From assembly GCF_001954135.1 (NCBI RefSeq), contig NZ_MBEQ01000020.1:1-50270 (forward strand): a DNA stretch of 50,270 bases. The letters are read 5' to 3'. The stretch is from Mycobacterium sp. GA-1841 (GTDB lineage Bacteria > Actinomycetota > Actinomycetes > Mycobacteriales > Mycobacteriaceae). The notes under the pieces are model-generated. The model was given only the letters and a program-made list of their open reading frames with translations, was not told the DNA's origin and did no database searches. Every line of letters starts with the position of its first letter. The first letter of the stretch is position 1. Of this stretch, positions 1 through 10,299 are shown in pieces. The translations under genes were made by a program, and so were the position numbers.

Positions 1-1
1 G

Positions 2-274
2 TTTGTATTCACTGGTCGCCGGCTGCCCGCCGACCGCGGTTCCGCACATGTCGCAGAATCGTGCCCCCCCCCCCACGTGGCGGCCCCACCCCCGGCACCG
101 GCGCCGGCACCAGGGCCAGGACCGGGTCAGGCACCCGGTACCGACGGGCCCCTGCAATACCCCGACCACGTGGAGCTTCGTCCAGCTGACGGTCCGGGCT
201 TCTGCGATCCGGACGGAACCCCGCTCGGTCACCTGACCGCAGCCATGTGCAGCACGGCAGGACCGCAGCCATGA
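2..274 (+). CDS. C-terminal part of a Pro/Ala/Gly-rich protein (5' partial)
   Basis: The reading frame is open from the window edge and stops at the TGA at 272-274, which overlaps the ATG of the next gene as ATGA, a spacing typical of translationally coupled mycobacterial genes. The visible 90 residues are rich in proline, alanine and glycine and end in a short tail containing two cysteines. No domain is recognisable. The frame passes through an 11-C run at 64-74, so the residues before it would be in another frame if the run were one base off. A GTG at 77 just after the run is an alternative internal start. The low-complexity stretch resembles linkers of secreted or membrane-anchored proteins, but that is only an impression. 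Confidence 0.45.
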   Translation, partial: FVFTGRRLPADRGSAHVAESCPPPHVAAPPPAPAPAPGPGPGQAPGTDGPLQYPDHVELRPADGPGFCDPDGTPLGHLTAAMCSTAGPQP

Positions 275-1119
275 CCGGGCCCGACGGAACGCCAAACCCG
301 TGGTCATTCTCGGCATCGTCAGGCGCGGCCCGTCCGCGGAAGCTGTCGCGCCGCACGATCGTTCTGGGCAGCGTCGGCATTGCCGTCGCGGTGCTTCTGG
401 TCGTGGCGCTGGTGGCCTGGCTGGCCTGGCCGCGCTCGGCGCCCATCGACCAGGCCGATGCTCCCGCCAAGGGCAGACCACTGCTCAGCGACAAGCCGCC
501 GACCATGATCCTCAACGCGATCGACTTCGACTCGCTGTATCCGCCGGGCTATACCGAATTCGACTACACGAAGATGAACAAGGATTCGGGCTATACGTAC
601 GATCCCGACCGCGAGTACAAGTCGACGTCCGAACCGCCGGATTGCACGGCAAGCGATGACCCGCTGTACGCCGCGGAATTGGGCCTCGACACCGACGATG
701 ATCCCGAGCGGTACAAGGACTCGAAGATCTCGCGCCTGATGTACCCGGTCGACGATCCGGGCGGCAACAAGGAAGACAGCAAGTCGTTTTCCCTGGCGGT
801 GTTCGTGTCGAAAGACCCGACCAGCCTCGATTTCGCCCGACAGTGGTACGAGCGCTGCAAAGGCGCCAAGGTCACCACCGTCGTCAGCAAGCACGGTCAG
901 GTCATCGAGAACGAGGTCATCACGATCGACTTCGGGACGGTCGCCGCGCCGGAATCGGCTGCCGATGACTCCTTCGCGATGACGAAAGACGGCCAGGAGA
1001 AGTGCAATTACTACGGTCTCGTCCGGGGCATGATCGTCAACGTCACTTGCCCGCCTGAACAGAAAGACGCCGGCGCGCAGTTGTTCCGCAAGGTCGTCAT
1101 CGGCCTCCAGGAAGTTTGA
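271..1119 (+). CDS. Membrane-anchored protein of unknown function
   Basis: A 282-residue protein. About 28 N-terminal residues end in a basic stretch (RPRKLSRR), followed by one hydrophobic segment at about residues 29-53 and then a hydrophilic domain of about 225 residues, predicted to lie outside the membrane. That domain has four cysteines (in PPDC, YERCKG, QEKCNYY and NVTCPP) that could form disulfides. The ATG at 271 is chosen because it overlaps the upstream stop (ATGA) and has AGGA just upstream; an in-frame ATG at 247 would add eight residues. The layout fits mycobacterial exported sensor-like or DUF-type proteins, but I do not recognise the family. It is probably co-transcribed with the upstream partial ORF. 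Confidence 0.8.
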   Translation: MTGPDGTPNPWSFSASSGAARPRKLSRRTIVLGSVGIAVAVLLVVALVAWLAWPRSAPIDQADAPAKGRPLLSDKPPTMILNAIDFDSLYPPGYTEFDYTKMNKDSGYTYDPDREYKSTSEPPDCTASDDPLYAAELGLDTDDDPERYKDSKISRLMYPVDDPGGNKEDSKSFSLAVFVSKDPTSLDFARQWYERCKGAKVTTVVSKHGQVIENEVITIDFGTVAAPESAADDSFAMTKDGQEKCNYYGLVRGMIVNVTCPPEQKDAGAQLFRKVVIGLQEV

Positions 1120-1186
1120 GGCACTCGGTCAGGTTCGGCGCGTAGGCTCGGGGAAAAGCAGCCAATCAGCAACGAAAGGCAGCTCC

Positions 1187-1348
1187 ATGAGCATGGGACA
1201 GATCCACAGCGTCAACGAGATCCGTACCGCGATCCGGGAATTGTCGGCCCGGGCCGAGTTGGCCCGCAAAGAGGGCCGCCCCGCCGACGCCGGCGAGATC
1301 GAGCAACGCATCGTCAAGTACCGCGACGAGCTCGCCGCGCGGCCCTGA
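1187..1348 (+). CDS. Small helical protein, 53 aa
   Basis: A short ORF starting MSMGQIHSVNEIRTAIRELS and ending in DELAARP. It is preceded by AAAGG at a suitable distance from the ATG. The third codon positions are strongly G/C, as in neighbouring genes, which supports coding. The sequence is charged and has the spacing of an amphipathic helix or short coiled coil. A TAGGCT at 1143-1148 could serve as a -10 box and would give a leader of about 32 nt. It lies 67 nt after the membrane protein and is convergent with the flavin reductase. Function unknown. Confidence 0.6.
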   Translation: MSMGQIHSVNEIRTAIRELSARAELARKEGRPADAGEIEQRIVKYRDELAARP

Positions 1349-1372
1349 CCCGCCGAACCGCAGCCGGGAAGC

Positions 1373-2611
<1,239 letters not shown>

Positions 2612-2629
2612 CGAACCGCTGTGACTAAC

Positions 2630-4399
2630 TCAGGCGTCCAACCTGGCGAATTCGTCCTGCCGGTACTGCTCCGCACACGCCGCACGCCGGATCTTGCCGC
2701 TCGTCGTCGTCGGTATGGAGCCAGGTGGCACCAGCACCAGGTCACCGACGTTCAAGCCATGCGCATTCGATATCGCCGAGGTGACCTCACTCTTGAGCCC
2801 GGTGAGCCAATGCACCGCCTCCCCGGTCACTTCCCCGCGCTTCTTGAGCTCGATGACCGTGACGAGTTTCTCGGTGCTGTTCACCGGGACGGAAATCGCC
2901 GCCACCCGGCCGCCGGTGATCTGTTGGACGGTCGCCTCGATGTCCTCAGGATAATGGTTCCGTCCCCGGATGATCAGCAGGTCCTTGATGCGCCCGACGA
3001 TGAACAGGTGCCCACCGGAGACGAAACCCAGATCGCCGGTTTTCAGCCAGGGGCCCGCGACCGTGCCCGGCGTCGGGTCGACGAGGGTGGCGCCGAAGCA
3101 CTGCTGCTCCGCGGCCGGCCGGCTCCAGTAGCCGGACGCGACATTGTCGCCGTGCACCCAGATCTCGCCGACCACATCCGGTGCGCATTCCCGGTGGGTG
3201 TCGACGTCGACGATCCGCACGATCGGTGACTGTGGCAGTTCGTATTTGACGAGCGACGAACCGGCCGACCTCGTCGACCGGCGGATGCGTCCCGCCGACA
3301 GTTCGTCGGTGTCGAACGCCGCCGCTCCCGCAGATTCGTCCCAGGTCCCGGTCGCCACGAACACGGTGGCCTCGGCCATCCCGTACGACGGACGCAGCAT
3401 GTGGTCCCGGAAGTTGAAGTGCGCGAAGCGATCTGCGAACCGTTCCAAGGTCCCCGGTTCGACCCGCTCAGCACCGTTGATGATGCCCAGCACCCCGCCG
3501 AGGTCAAGACCGGCCAGGTCCGCGTCCTTGGTCTTGCGGGCGGCGAGATCGAAAGCGAAGTTGGGCGCCGCCGAGAACGCATTGGCATTGGTCGCCAACG
3601 CGCGCACCCAGCGGGCCGGCTGCTCCAGGAAGGCCACCGGGCTCATCAGGACTGCGGGATAGCCGCTGAGGATCGGTGCGCAGACTCCCAGCACCAGGCC
3701 CATGTCGTGGTAGAAGGGTAGCCACGACACGATCGTGGCTTCGGTGACAGACCGGCTGAGCGCGTCGGTGAAGAAACCCCGCATCAACTGCTCGAAGTTC
3801 GCCTGCAGATTGCGATGGGAGATCATCACCCCCGTCGGCACCCGGGTCGAGCCGGAGCTGTACTGCAGATACGCCGTCGTGGGGAATTCACCCGTCCCGG
3901 CATCGGTGCCGTCTTCCGGCCCCGGTGCGGCGTCCAGGTCCAGCAAGTCGACCTCGAGGATCTTGGGCGCCGTGTCCAACCGGGACTGATCGACGTAATC
4001 GCCGACATCCTCGGAGACGGCGGACGTGGTCAGGACCACCGCGGGCTTGGTGTCGGTGAACACCGCGCTGACCCGGTCGTGGTTGGAGCCGCGGTGCGGC
4101 AGGGGAAGCGGGACAGCGATGAGGCCGGCCTGCATCGAGCCGAGGAAGGCCAGGATGTATTCCAGGCCCTGTGGGGCCAGGATCACCGCCCGGTCCCCGA
4201 CTGTCGCACTGCGCCGGATCGCGTGCGCCACGCTCATCGTCCGGCGGGACAGCTGCGACCACGTCACCGTCTCGACGACACCGTCCGGGTCGGCGGCGTA
4301 CTCGGTGAAGGTGAAGGCAATGTCGTTGGGACGCAAGCTGGCACGTCCGTGCAGCATCGAGAGGATGGTGGATTGGGGCAGGGGCGTCGTCGGCGTCAT
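2630..4399 (-). CDS. fadD23: Fatty acyl-AMP ligase FadD23 (TPP cluster)
   Basis: A 589-residue adenylate-forming enzyme of the FAAL type. It carries the P-loop motif [11 protein letters not shown] at residues 180-190, the aromatic [11 protein letters not shown] motif, LKTGDLGFV, and a C-terminal lid domain ending with the TTSGKIRR lysine region. FAALs convert fatty acids to acyl-AMP and hand them to a PKS instead of forming acyl-CoA. In this cluster the natural partner is the divergent Pks, so FadD23 would supply its starter chain. It is the last gene of the minus-strand set, 39 nt after the PE-PPE enzyme. The ATG at 4399 gives the usual family length. The assignment to FadD23 rather than another FAAL rests on locus context. 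Confidence 0.88.
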   Translation of the reverse strand: MTPTTPLPQSTILSMLHGRASLRPNDIAFTFTEYAADPDGVVETVTWSQLSRRTMSVAHAIRRSATVGDRAVILAPQGLEYILAFLGSMQAGLIAVPLPLPHRGSNHDRVSAVFTDTKPAVVLTTSAVSEDVGDYVDQSRLDTAPKILEVDLLDLDAAPGPEDGTDAGTGEFPTTAYLQYSSGSTRVPTGVMISHRNLQANFEQLMRGFFTDALSRSVTEATIVSWLPFYHDMGLVLGVCAPILSGYPAVLMSPVAFLEQPARWVRALATNANAFSAAPNFAFDLAARKTKDADLAGLDLGGVLGIINGAERVEPGTLERFADRFAHFNFRDHMLRPSYGMAEATVFVATGTWDESAGAAAFDTDELSAGRIRRSTRSAGSSLVKYELPQSPIVRIVDVDTHRECAPDVVGEIWVHGDNVASGYWSRPAAEQQCFGATLVDPTPGTVAGPWLKTGDLGFVSGGHLFIVGRIKDLLIIRGRNHYPEDIEATVQQITGGRVAAISVPVNSTEKLVTVIELKKRGEVTGEAVHWLTGLKSEVTSAISNAHGLNVGDLVLVPPGSIPTTTSGKIRRAACAEQYRQDEFARLDA

Positions 4400-4438
4400 G
4401 TCACGTCCGTACTACTCGTGGAATCGTCAGGGTCTGTA

Positions 4439-5554
4439 TCAGTGCCCGCCGAGCAAGGACAGGGCACCGTTGGCGATCTCGGAAATGGGGTCGGTCTGGC
4501 CACCGAACGTGGCCTCGTTGGCCGGAGCGGTGACTTCGGCGGGGTCGAATCCGTTCACCGGGTCCACCGTGACGGGAGCGGTGGCCGGATCGTCGTTGCG
4601 GGAATAGCCCGCGTCGACCCGGGGCTTGAGGATCGCGTCCAGCTTGTTGAGCGTGTCCTGGTCATATCCGAGGTACTTGAAAGGCAGCACCAGCGGCAGG
4701 TGCTCTTCGGGAACCAGGTACGTCGTCGTCGTCGCACCCTTGGAGTTCACCGTCGTCCGGATGTTCTGCGGCGGGACGTTGCTGGGGTTGGTGAACGCGA
4801 TCGCGGTGTGACCGGTGGCCAGTCCGGCGATCGCGTTGATGACGCTCATCCAGTTGTCCGGCCGGTCCGGCCAATCGGCGATGCTGTCGTAGGCCGAGAT
4901 GAACTGATCGGTGTGGTACTGGCTTTCCACCGGGGCCGGTATCCGGTAGTCCATGAACGGCACGACGCTGCCGACGGGGAAGTTCTGGGTCAGGAAGCTT
5001 TCACCGAAGGCATGTTTGGCGATCGGGTCACCGAACGTGGCGAAGCTCAGTTGATCCGGCGGCGGAGCGGTGGGGTCATTGGCCAGTCGGACCTTCACGG
5101 CGTTGAGCACGAGCGCGCCCTCGGACAGCCCCATCGCGGTTCCGTGGCCACCGTTGCGGATGGCCGCGTCGAGATTGCCTTCGCCTTCGTCGACCGATTC
5201 ACCGATGCTGGGTCCGTCGAGACCGATGCCGGGATAGATTTGCTCGCCGATCGCACCGATGCCGGGGAAGAAGCGTTCCAGGGTGTGGCCCTGAACCTGG
5301 CCCGCCGGGTAATCGACCTTCACCCGTTTCATGCCGGGGAACCAGTGCTCGCCCGTCATCCGGATGTATTCGTCATAGGGGATGCCCAACACGTGGGCGC
5401 CGCCCAGGGCGTAGGCGGTACCAGGGTCCGACGGCGCCGGAGCCGGTGGGCCGCCCGGGCCTTGCGAGTCGTCGGCGCTGGCCGATCCGACACCGAAACA
5501 ACCTGTGACACCGGCAGTTACCAGAACCGTGATTCCAGCGAGTAGCTTCTTCAT
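4439..5554 (-). CDS. PE-PPE-domain (Chp2-like) exported acyltransferase
   Basis: A 371-residue serine hydrolase-fold protein with a PE-PPE-type domain. The nucleophile elbow is GLSEG at residues 142-146, with Ser144. In M. smegmatis the matching gene of this cluster is reported to transfer phleic acyl chains onto diacyltrehalose to finish TPP; Chp1 and Chp2 play similar extracellular roles in M. tuberculosis. The start MKKLL at 5554 is preferred over the GTG or ATG-like start six codons upstream because GGGG lies at the right distance and a signal sequence begins there. The signal contains V-T-G-C19, a lipobox match, and also a possible SPI site after SASA (residue 27), so lipidation is uncertain. 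It sits between mmpL10 and fadD23. Confidence 0.85.
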   Translation of the reverse strand: MKKLLAGITVLVTAGVTGCFGVGSASADDSQGPGGPPAPAPSDPGTAYALGGAHVLGIPYDEYIRMTGEHWFPGMKRVKVDYPAGQVQGHTLERFFPGIGAIGEQIYPGIGLDGPSIGESVDEGEGNLDAAIRNGGHGTAMGLSEGALVLNAVKVRLANDPTAPPPDQLSFATFGDPIAKHAFGESFLTQNFPVGSVVPFMDYRIPAPVESQYHTDQFISAYDSIADWPDRPDNWMSVINAIAGLATGHTAIAFTNPSNVPPQNIRTTVNSKGATTTTYLVPEEHLPLVLPFKYLGYDQDTLNKLDAILKPRVDAGYSRNDDPATAPVTVDPVNGFDPAEVTAPANEATFGGQTDPISEIANGALSLLGGH

Positions 5555-5624
5555 CTCTGCCCCTGCCCGCATTGCGTCGTTCGGTAGTTTTCCATATTTC
5601 GACTGGGTGCGCTTCCCGCCGTGG

Positions 5625-8618
5625 TCACGCGTCGGCCGCCGGTCTGCGCAGTGACTTCGGCGTCCCCGCCCGTGACGGCCACCAGTTCGCCCGACCGATC
5701 AGTGCGGCGACGGCGGGCACCGTGATGGTGCGGACCACGAAAGTGTCCAGCAGGATTCCGACGCCGATGATGAACCCACCCTGGATCACCATCCCGATGG
5801 TGGAGAACAGCAGACCGGCCATCGAGGCCGCGAAGATCAGGCCGGCCGCGGTGATCACCCCACCGGTCGAACTGAGGGTGCGGATCACGCCGAACCGCAT
5901 GCTGTGCGCCGACTCGTCCCGCATTCGTGACACGAGCAGCATGTTGTAGTCGGCGCCCACGGCAACCAGCACCACGAACGCCAATGGCGGCACGCTCCAG
6001 TGCAATTGCTGACCGAAGAGGGATTGGAACACCAGGACCCCGATACCAAGTGCGGCGAAATAGGAGATCACCACCGAACCGACCAGGTAGAGCGGTGCGA
6101 CGAGCGAGCGCAGCAGCACCATCAGGATCAGCAGCACCACGATCAGCGTCGCGATGATGATGAAGCGGATGTCCTGCTGGTAGTAGTCGCGGGTGTCGCG
6201 CAGGGCGGCCGGGAACCCGCCCATCGAGATCGAGGCGTCGGCCAGCGTCGTGTTGGGTTGGGCGCCGCGGGCGATGTCCTGGATCTCGTTGACCTGGTCC
6301 ATCGCCTCGGAACTGAACGGGTTGAGCTTGGTCTGCACGAGATAGCGCACCGAGCGACCGTCCGGCGAGACGTAGGCCGCCGACGCCTGCTTGAACTCGT
6401 CGAGCCCCAGGACCTCGGGGGGAATGTTGAACCCCGCCTGCGCGGGGTCGGCGGCCTCGTTGCGCATGTTCAACAGAAATGAGGAGGCCTGGTCCAACCC
6501 GGCCGAGATCACCTTGATCTGCTTGACGAGTTCGTCGACGCCGCCGGCCACCTCCCGGCTGCCCCCGGCCAGACGGTTGGCCCCCTGTTGCAGATCCCGC
6601 AGACCCGCCTGCGGGCCACCGGGCTTGTTCATACCCATCGTGCCGACGGCCTTGTTGACGCTGGCCAAAGCCTTGTTCAGCTTGGTGACCGTGGCGTTGA
6701 GGGACTGCTTGTCACCGACGCCGTTCAGTTGATGCGCCAGGTCGTTGATCTGGTCGAGGCTGCCGTCGTTGTTCGCATCCATCAGCCGCTGGAACTGGAT
6801 GCGGGTCTCGCTGCACGACGGATTGCTGTCACACACCGCATTGTTCTGCAGCGCCGCCAGTACCGGGCCGATCCAGGCGAACATGTTCTTGACGGCCGAG
6901 AAGTTGTAGCCCATGGAATTGGACAGGGCATTGATGCTGTCGACGAGCTTGGCCGCGACCTCGACATCGTGGACCAGCTTGTCGCCGCCATATTCGGTTC
7001 GTACCGAGGAGAACGTGTCGACCAGGCTCTGCAGACTGGGCGCGATCTGGTTGATCTGGGTGCGCACGTCGGCCAGGCTGCCGGCCAGGGTGTTGGCGCC
7101 GGCCGACAGCCGGTTCAGGTCGCCGGTGCGCTGGTCGATCTGATCGGAGCCGTCGGCCAGCCGGGTCCCCACGATGCCGGCCTGGAACGTGGCCCGGAAT
7201 TCCCGGGGCACCTCGCCCAGGGGCCGGGTGATGCCACTGACCAGGCCGACGTCGGGTAGTTGGGCGACCCGCGAGGCCAGCTGTTCCAGGTCGGCGAGAC
7301 CACGCGGCGTCCGGAGGTCATGGGGCGATTGGATCAGGATGTATTCGGGGATGGACTGGGCGATCGGGAAGTGGCGTTCCACCGCGGCATAGCCGATCGA
7401 ACTCGGCGCATCTGCCGACACGACCTTGCGGTCGTCGTAGTTGTACTGCGCGAAGATCGCCGCCCCGGCCAGCAGCGCCAGTACCAGCAGACTGGCGACC
7501 AGATGCGGTACCGGCCGGCGCACGATGCGGATACCCGAGCGGCGCCAGAACCGGGAGGTCAGTTCCCGGCGCGGCTTGACCCAGCCGCGCGGACCGACGA
7601 GCACCAGGATGGCCGGCAGCAGCGTCAGCCCGGCCATATAGGCGACGCCGATCCCGATCGCCGCCGACGTGCCGACGGTGCGGAACACGCCCATCTTGGT
7701 GAAGCTCAACAGCAGAAACGTCAATCCGACCGTCGCCGCGGAAGCGGTGATCACCTTCCCGATCGAGGCCATCGCCGCCCGGACGGCCTCGTCGAAATCC
7801 TTTCCCAGCCTTAGATAGTCGTGGTATCGGCTGATCAGGAAGACCGCATAATCCGTTCCGGCACCGGCCATGATCGCGCTGAGGAACACGACCGATTGAT
7901 TCGACACCCCGGCCCCGGTGAGGTGGGAAAAGCCCGCCACCAGGGATTGTGCGATGAGCAGTGACGAGCCGATGGTCACCAGCGGCAGCAGCATCGTCAC
8001 CGCGCTGCGGTAGACCAGCAGCAGCACGGCAAGGACCAGGACGGCGATCGCGAGCTCGATCGGCAGCCGATCGCGCTCACCGGCGACGGTGAGGTCGGCG
8101 GCGGTGGCCGCGGGACCGGTCAGGTGCACGGCCAGCGGACTGCCGGCGGTACTGCGTTCGACGACCTCGGAAACCCGGTTGAACGATTCGATCGCCCGGG
8201 GGGTGCCCAACTCCCCCTTCAGCCCCACCGGTAGCACCCAGGTGGTCTTGTCCTTGCTCGTCAGGAACGGCCGCAACTGCGGGGTGGCGACGAAATCCTG
8301 CACGCTCACCACGTCCGCCTGGTCGTCGCGCAACGCGTCGACCAACTTGCGGTACACCGCCTCGTCGGCCGGCTTGAGCCCGTCTTCGTTGATCAGCGCG
8401 ACCAGCAGCAGGTCGTCGTTGCCCGGCTCGTGGAACGCCTCGGTCATCTTCGCCGCGGTGACACTCGACGGTGCGTCCGCGGGCAGGATGGTGAGCGGAT
8501 GCTTCTCGGCCATCGCACCCAGCGAGGGGAACGACAGCGGCAGGGCAACCAGCAAGGTGGCCCAGACGCCGATGACCAGCCACGGCCATCGCACCACCAG
8601 GTCGGCTAGCCGTCGCAT
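5625..8618 (-). CDS. mmpL10: RND transporter MmpL10 (TPP cluster)
   Basis: A 997-residue MmpL protein with the usual plan: one N-terminal membrane helix, a periplasmic domain, a membrane bundle, a second large periplasmic loop and a second bundle. The proton-relay Asp-Tyr pairs are present in [12 protein letters not shown] and [12 protein letters not shown]. The second loop has a paired-cysteine segment (VCDSNPSC) within a helical, probably coiled-coil region, as in other MmpLs. In TPP synthesis MmpL10 is thought to move the diacyltrehalose precursor across the membrane for final acylation. No mmpS is adjacent, as is usual for mmpL10. The ATG at 8618 has GAGGGTGA just upstream. It lies 67 nt after papA3 in the same direction. 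Confidence 0.9.
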   Translation of the reverse strand: MRRLADLVVRWPWLVIGVWATLLVALPLSFPSLGAMAEKHPLTILPADAPSSVTAAKMTEAFHEPGNDDLLLVALINEDGLKPADEAVYRKLVDALRDDQADVVSVQDFVATPQLRPFLTSKDKTTWVLPVGLKGELGTPRAIESFNRVSEVVERSTAGSPLAVHLTGPAATAADLTVAGERDRLPIELAIAVLVLAVLLLVYRSAVTMLLPLVTIGSSLLIAQSLVAGFSHLTGAGVSNQSVVFLSAIMAGAGTDYAVFLISRYHDYLRLGKDFDEAVRAAMASIGKVITASAATVGLTFLLLSFTKMGVFRTVGTSAAIGIGVAYMAGLTLLPAILVLVGPRGWVKPRRELTSRFWRRSGIRIVRRPVPHLVASLLVLALLAGAAIFAQYNYDDRKVVSADAPSSIGYAAVERHFPIAQSIPEYILIQSPHDLRTPRGLADLEQLASRVAQLPDVGLVSGITRPLGEVPREFRATFQAGIVGTRLADGSDQIDQRTGDLNRLSAGANTLAGSLADVRTQINQIAPSLQSLVDTFSSVRTEYGGDKLVHDVEVAAKLVDSINALSNSMGYNFSAVKNMFAWIGPVLAALQNNAVCDSNPSCSETRIQFQRLMDANNDGSLDQINDLAHQLNGVGDKQSLNATVTKLNKALASVNKAVGTMGMNKPGGPQAGLRDLQQGANRLAGGSREVAGGVDELVKQIKVISAGLDQASSFLLNMRNEAADPAQAGFNIPPEVLGLDEFKQASAAYVSPDGRSVRYLVQTKLNPFSSEAMDQVNEIQDIARGAQPNTTLADASISMGGFPAALRDTRDYYQQDIRFIIIATLIVVLLILMVLLRSLVAPLYLVGSVVISYFAALGIGVLVFQSLFGQQLHWSVPPLAFVVLVAVGADYNMLLVSRMRDESAHSMRFGVIRTLSSTGGVITAAGLIFAASMAGLLFSTIGMVIQGGFIIGVGILLDTFVVRTITVPAVAALIGRANWWPSRAGTPKSLRRPAADA

Positions 8619-8685
8619 GTCACCCTCACCTTCGCCCCGAAGGCGAGGCCGAGCAGAAAATCCATCACCATCGATCTACGCTCCG

Positions 8686-10107
8686 CTAAGCGACGCGGCC
8701 CCACTGTCCGGTGTCGGCGACCCTGGAGGCCACCGACTTCATCGCCGCCATGTAGCGGCCGACCGATTTCTTGGCGACGGGATTGTCGGGATGCATGATC
8801 GCCATGACCGTGCCCTCCCCGTACCGGAAAATGTAGATGGTCAATTGGTACGAAAAGCGGCCGTCGGGATAGATGCCGATATTGTTGGCCAGGCCCATGT
8901 CGGCAGCGGCCAGGATGGCGTTGAGCGGCGCAGCGCCGCCGTGCAAAAAGTTCGACACCGGAAAGTTCGGTCGTGGCCAGTTCAACCAGGGCGCCAACTC
9001 CAGCACGCGGTAATACGGCACTCGGGCCATGTCCAGTCCCGAATCGAATGAGGCCTGCGCGGCCCAGGCGGCATCGCTGAATGACGTCGCCGCGACCGGG
9101 ACGGTGATCGGGATCAGGCCGGTGAACCAGCCTTGCGTCATGAAATTGTCACTGGCGGTGCGGGAATCCCGCGGCGTCAGACCGTAATACGTGAGAGCGC
9201 CGGTAAATTCATGTTCCACCAAACCCAGGCAGGCGAACAGGCCGCCGACGAACCGTGCGCCCGCCGCCGTGCAGGCCTCCTCGAAGCGCTCGGTCTGCGC
9301 CGGATTCATCAGGACCTCGGAGGTCATGTCGCTGCGGGTGGCCTCCAGCGGATTACCGAGCGGCAGAGGGAATTCCGGGAATCCGTCGCGGTTGTTCTCC
9401 GCGAACTCGATCCAGGCGCGGACTCCCGGCGAGTCCACCGTCAGCTCGGCGGTGTATTCGCGCTCGCGAATACAGAAATCGTCGAAACTGCCCGCATCGG
9501 GCAACGTGAGGGCTTGACCGGTTCCGCTCAGCGATGAATACATGCCGTTTGCTTCGAGCATTGTGGTGCCGATCAATGTGGCATCGCCATGCACGTGATC
9601 CATCGCCGCGAAGAAAGTGAAGTGTTCTTCGTTCTGGATTACCCCGAAGGTGAAGCAACCCCACTCCAGAGGGTTCGGAATATCGACGACGTGCGCACGA
9701 ATTTCGTCGACCGACATGACACCCTGATCGACCGGGACGAATTCGATGTCGGCCGGATCTTCGAGAGCATGTCGGATGAATTCGCCGTCACCCACCTGCT
9801 TGAACCAGCTGCGGAAGGTGTCGTGCCGACGGAGGTAGGCATTGACGGCCTGATCCATCGCTGCTATGTCACACTTGCCAGCCACTTCACAGCTGGCAAT
9901 GATCTGCCGAGAAAAGTTCAGCCCCAACACTTTGCGATCGCAATAGTTCCGAAGATGTTGACTTTGCATGTAACTCACCGGCACTGAACTGACGGGCGCT
10001 CGGCTCGCCTTTTCCTTGGCTTTCACAGTCGGATGCCAAGAAGTCACCGAACCGGCACTCAACGTCCATTCATCAAGTGCGCCAACGGTTATCTGCCCAA
10101 TGCGCAA
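8686..10107 (-). CDS. papA3: Polyketide-associated acyltransferase PapA3 (TTG start)
   Basis: A 473-residue condensation-domain-like acyltransferase. The catalytic HxxxD motif is HVHGD at residues 171-175, following FFAAMD. PapA3 acylates trehalose with acyl chains carried on a PKS or CoA to give mono- and diacyltrehalose, the precursor of TPP. The start codon is TTG at 10107-10105; a GGGAGGA Shine-Dalgarno sequence eight bases upstream and the family length support it over later ATGs. The first part of the gene has lower G/C at third positions than its neighbours. It is the first gene of the minus-strand TPP set and is divergent from pks across 192 nt. Confidence 0.88.
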   Translation of the reverse strand: MRIGQITVGALDEWTLSAGSVTSWHPTVKAKEKASRAPVSSVPVSYMQSQHLRNYCDRKVLGLNFSRQIIASCEVAGKCDIAAMDQAVNAYLRRHDTFRSWFKQVGDGEFIRHALEDPADIEFVPVDQGVMSVDEIRAHVVDIPNPLEWGCFTFGVIQNEEHFTFFAAMDHVHGDATLIGTTMLEANGMYSSLSGTGQALTLPDAGSFDDFCIREREYTAELTVDSPGVRAWIEFAENNRDGFPEFPLPLGNPLEATRSDMTSEVLMNPAQTERFEEACTAAGARFVGGLFACLGLVEHEFTGALTYYGLTPRDSRTASDNFMTQGWFTGLIPITVPVAATSFSDAAWAAQASFDSGLDMARVPYYRVLELAPWLNWPRPNFPVSNFLHGGAAPLNAILAAADMGLANNIGIYPDGRFSYQLTIYIFRYGEGTVMAIMHPDNPVAKKSVGRYMAAMKSVASRVADTGQWGRVA

Positions 10108-10299
10108 AGCGCCGTCCTCCCAGTTAGGCGACCGCCATCCCCCGAAGTCCGGTCAAATCTTCGACCGGAACACCCTCGCATGTCACCGATGCACATGCAA
10201 TAGTGTCCGACGGGGGTTGGCGTGCGGCGTGTGGCCGCAGGGGTCACAACATGCGGCCGTGGGCCGCGATATGACCGACGATACAAGGAGTACACTGGC
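10108..10299. promoter_or_regulatory. Divergent papA3/pks promoter region with inverted repeat
   Basis: The 192-nt region separates papA3 from pks and must hold promoters in both directions. TCCGGTC (10148-10154) and GACCGGA (10163-10169) form a perfect 7-bp inverted repeat with an 8-nt spacer, a form common for regulator operators. The pks side carries AAGGAG at 10285-10290, nine bases before the ATG. I cannot name convincing -10/-35 boxes. Confidence 0.5.

Noticed and set aside
3815..5545. 576-codon plus-strand frame across fadD23 and the PE-PPE gene
   Set aside because: It spans two recognisable minus-strand genes and their spacer; low-complexity Arg/Val/Gly content shows it is an antisense shadow.
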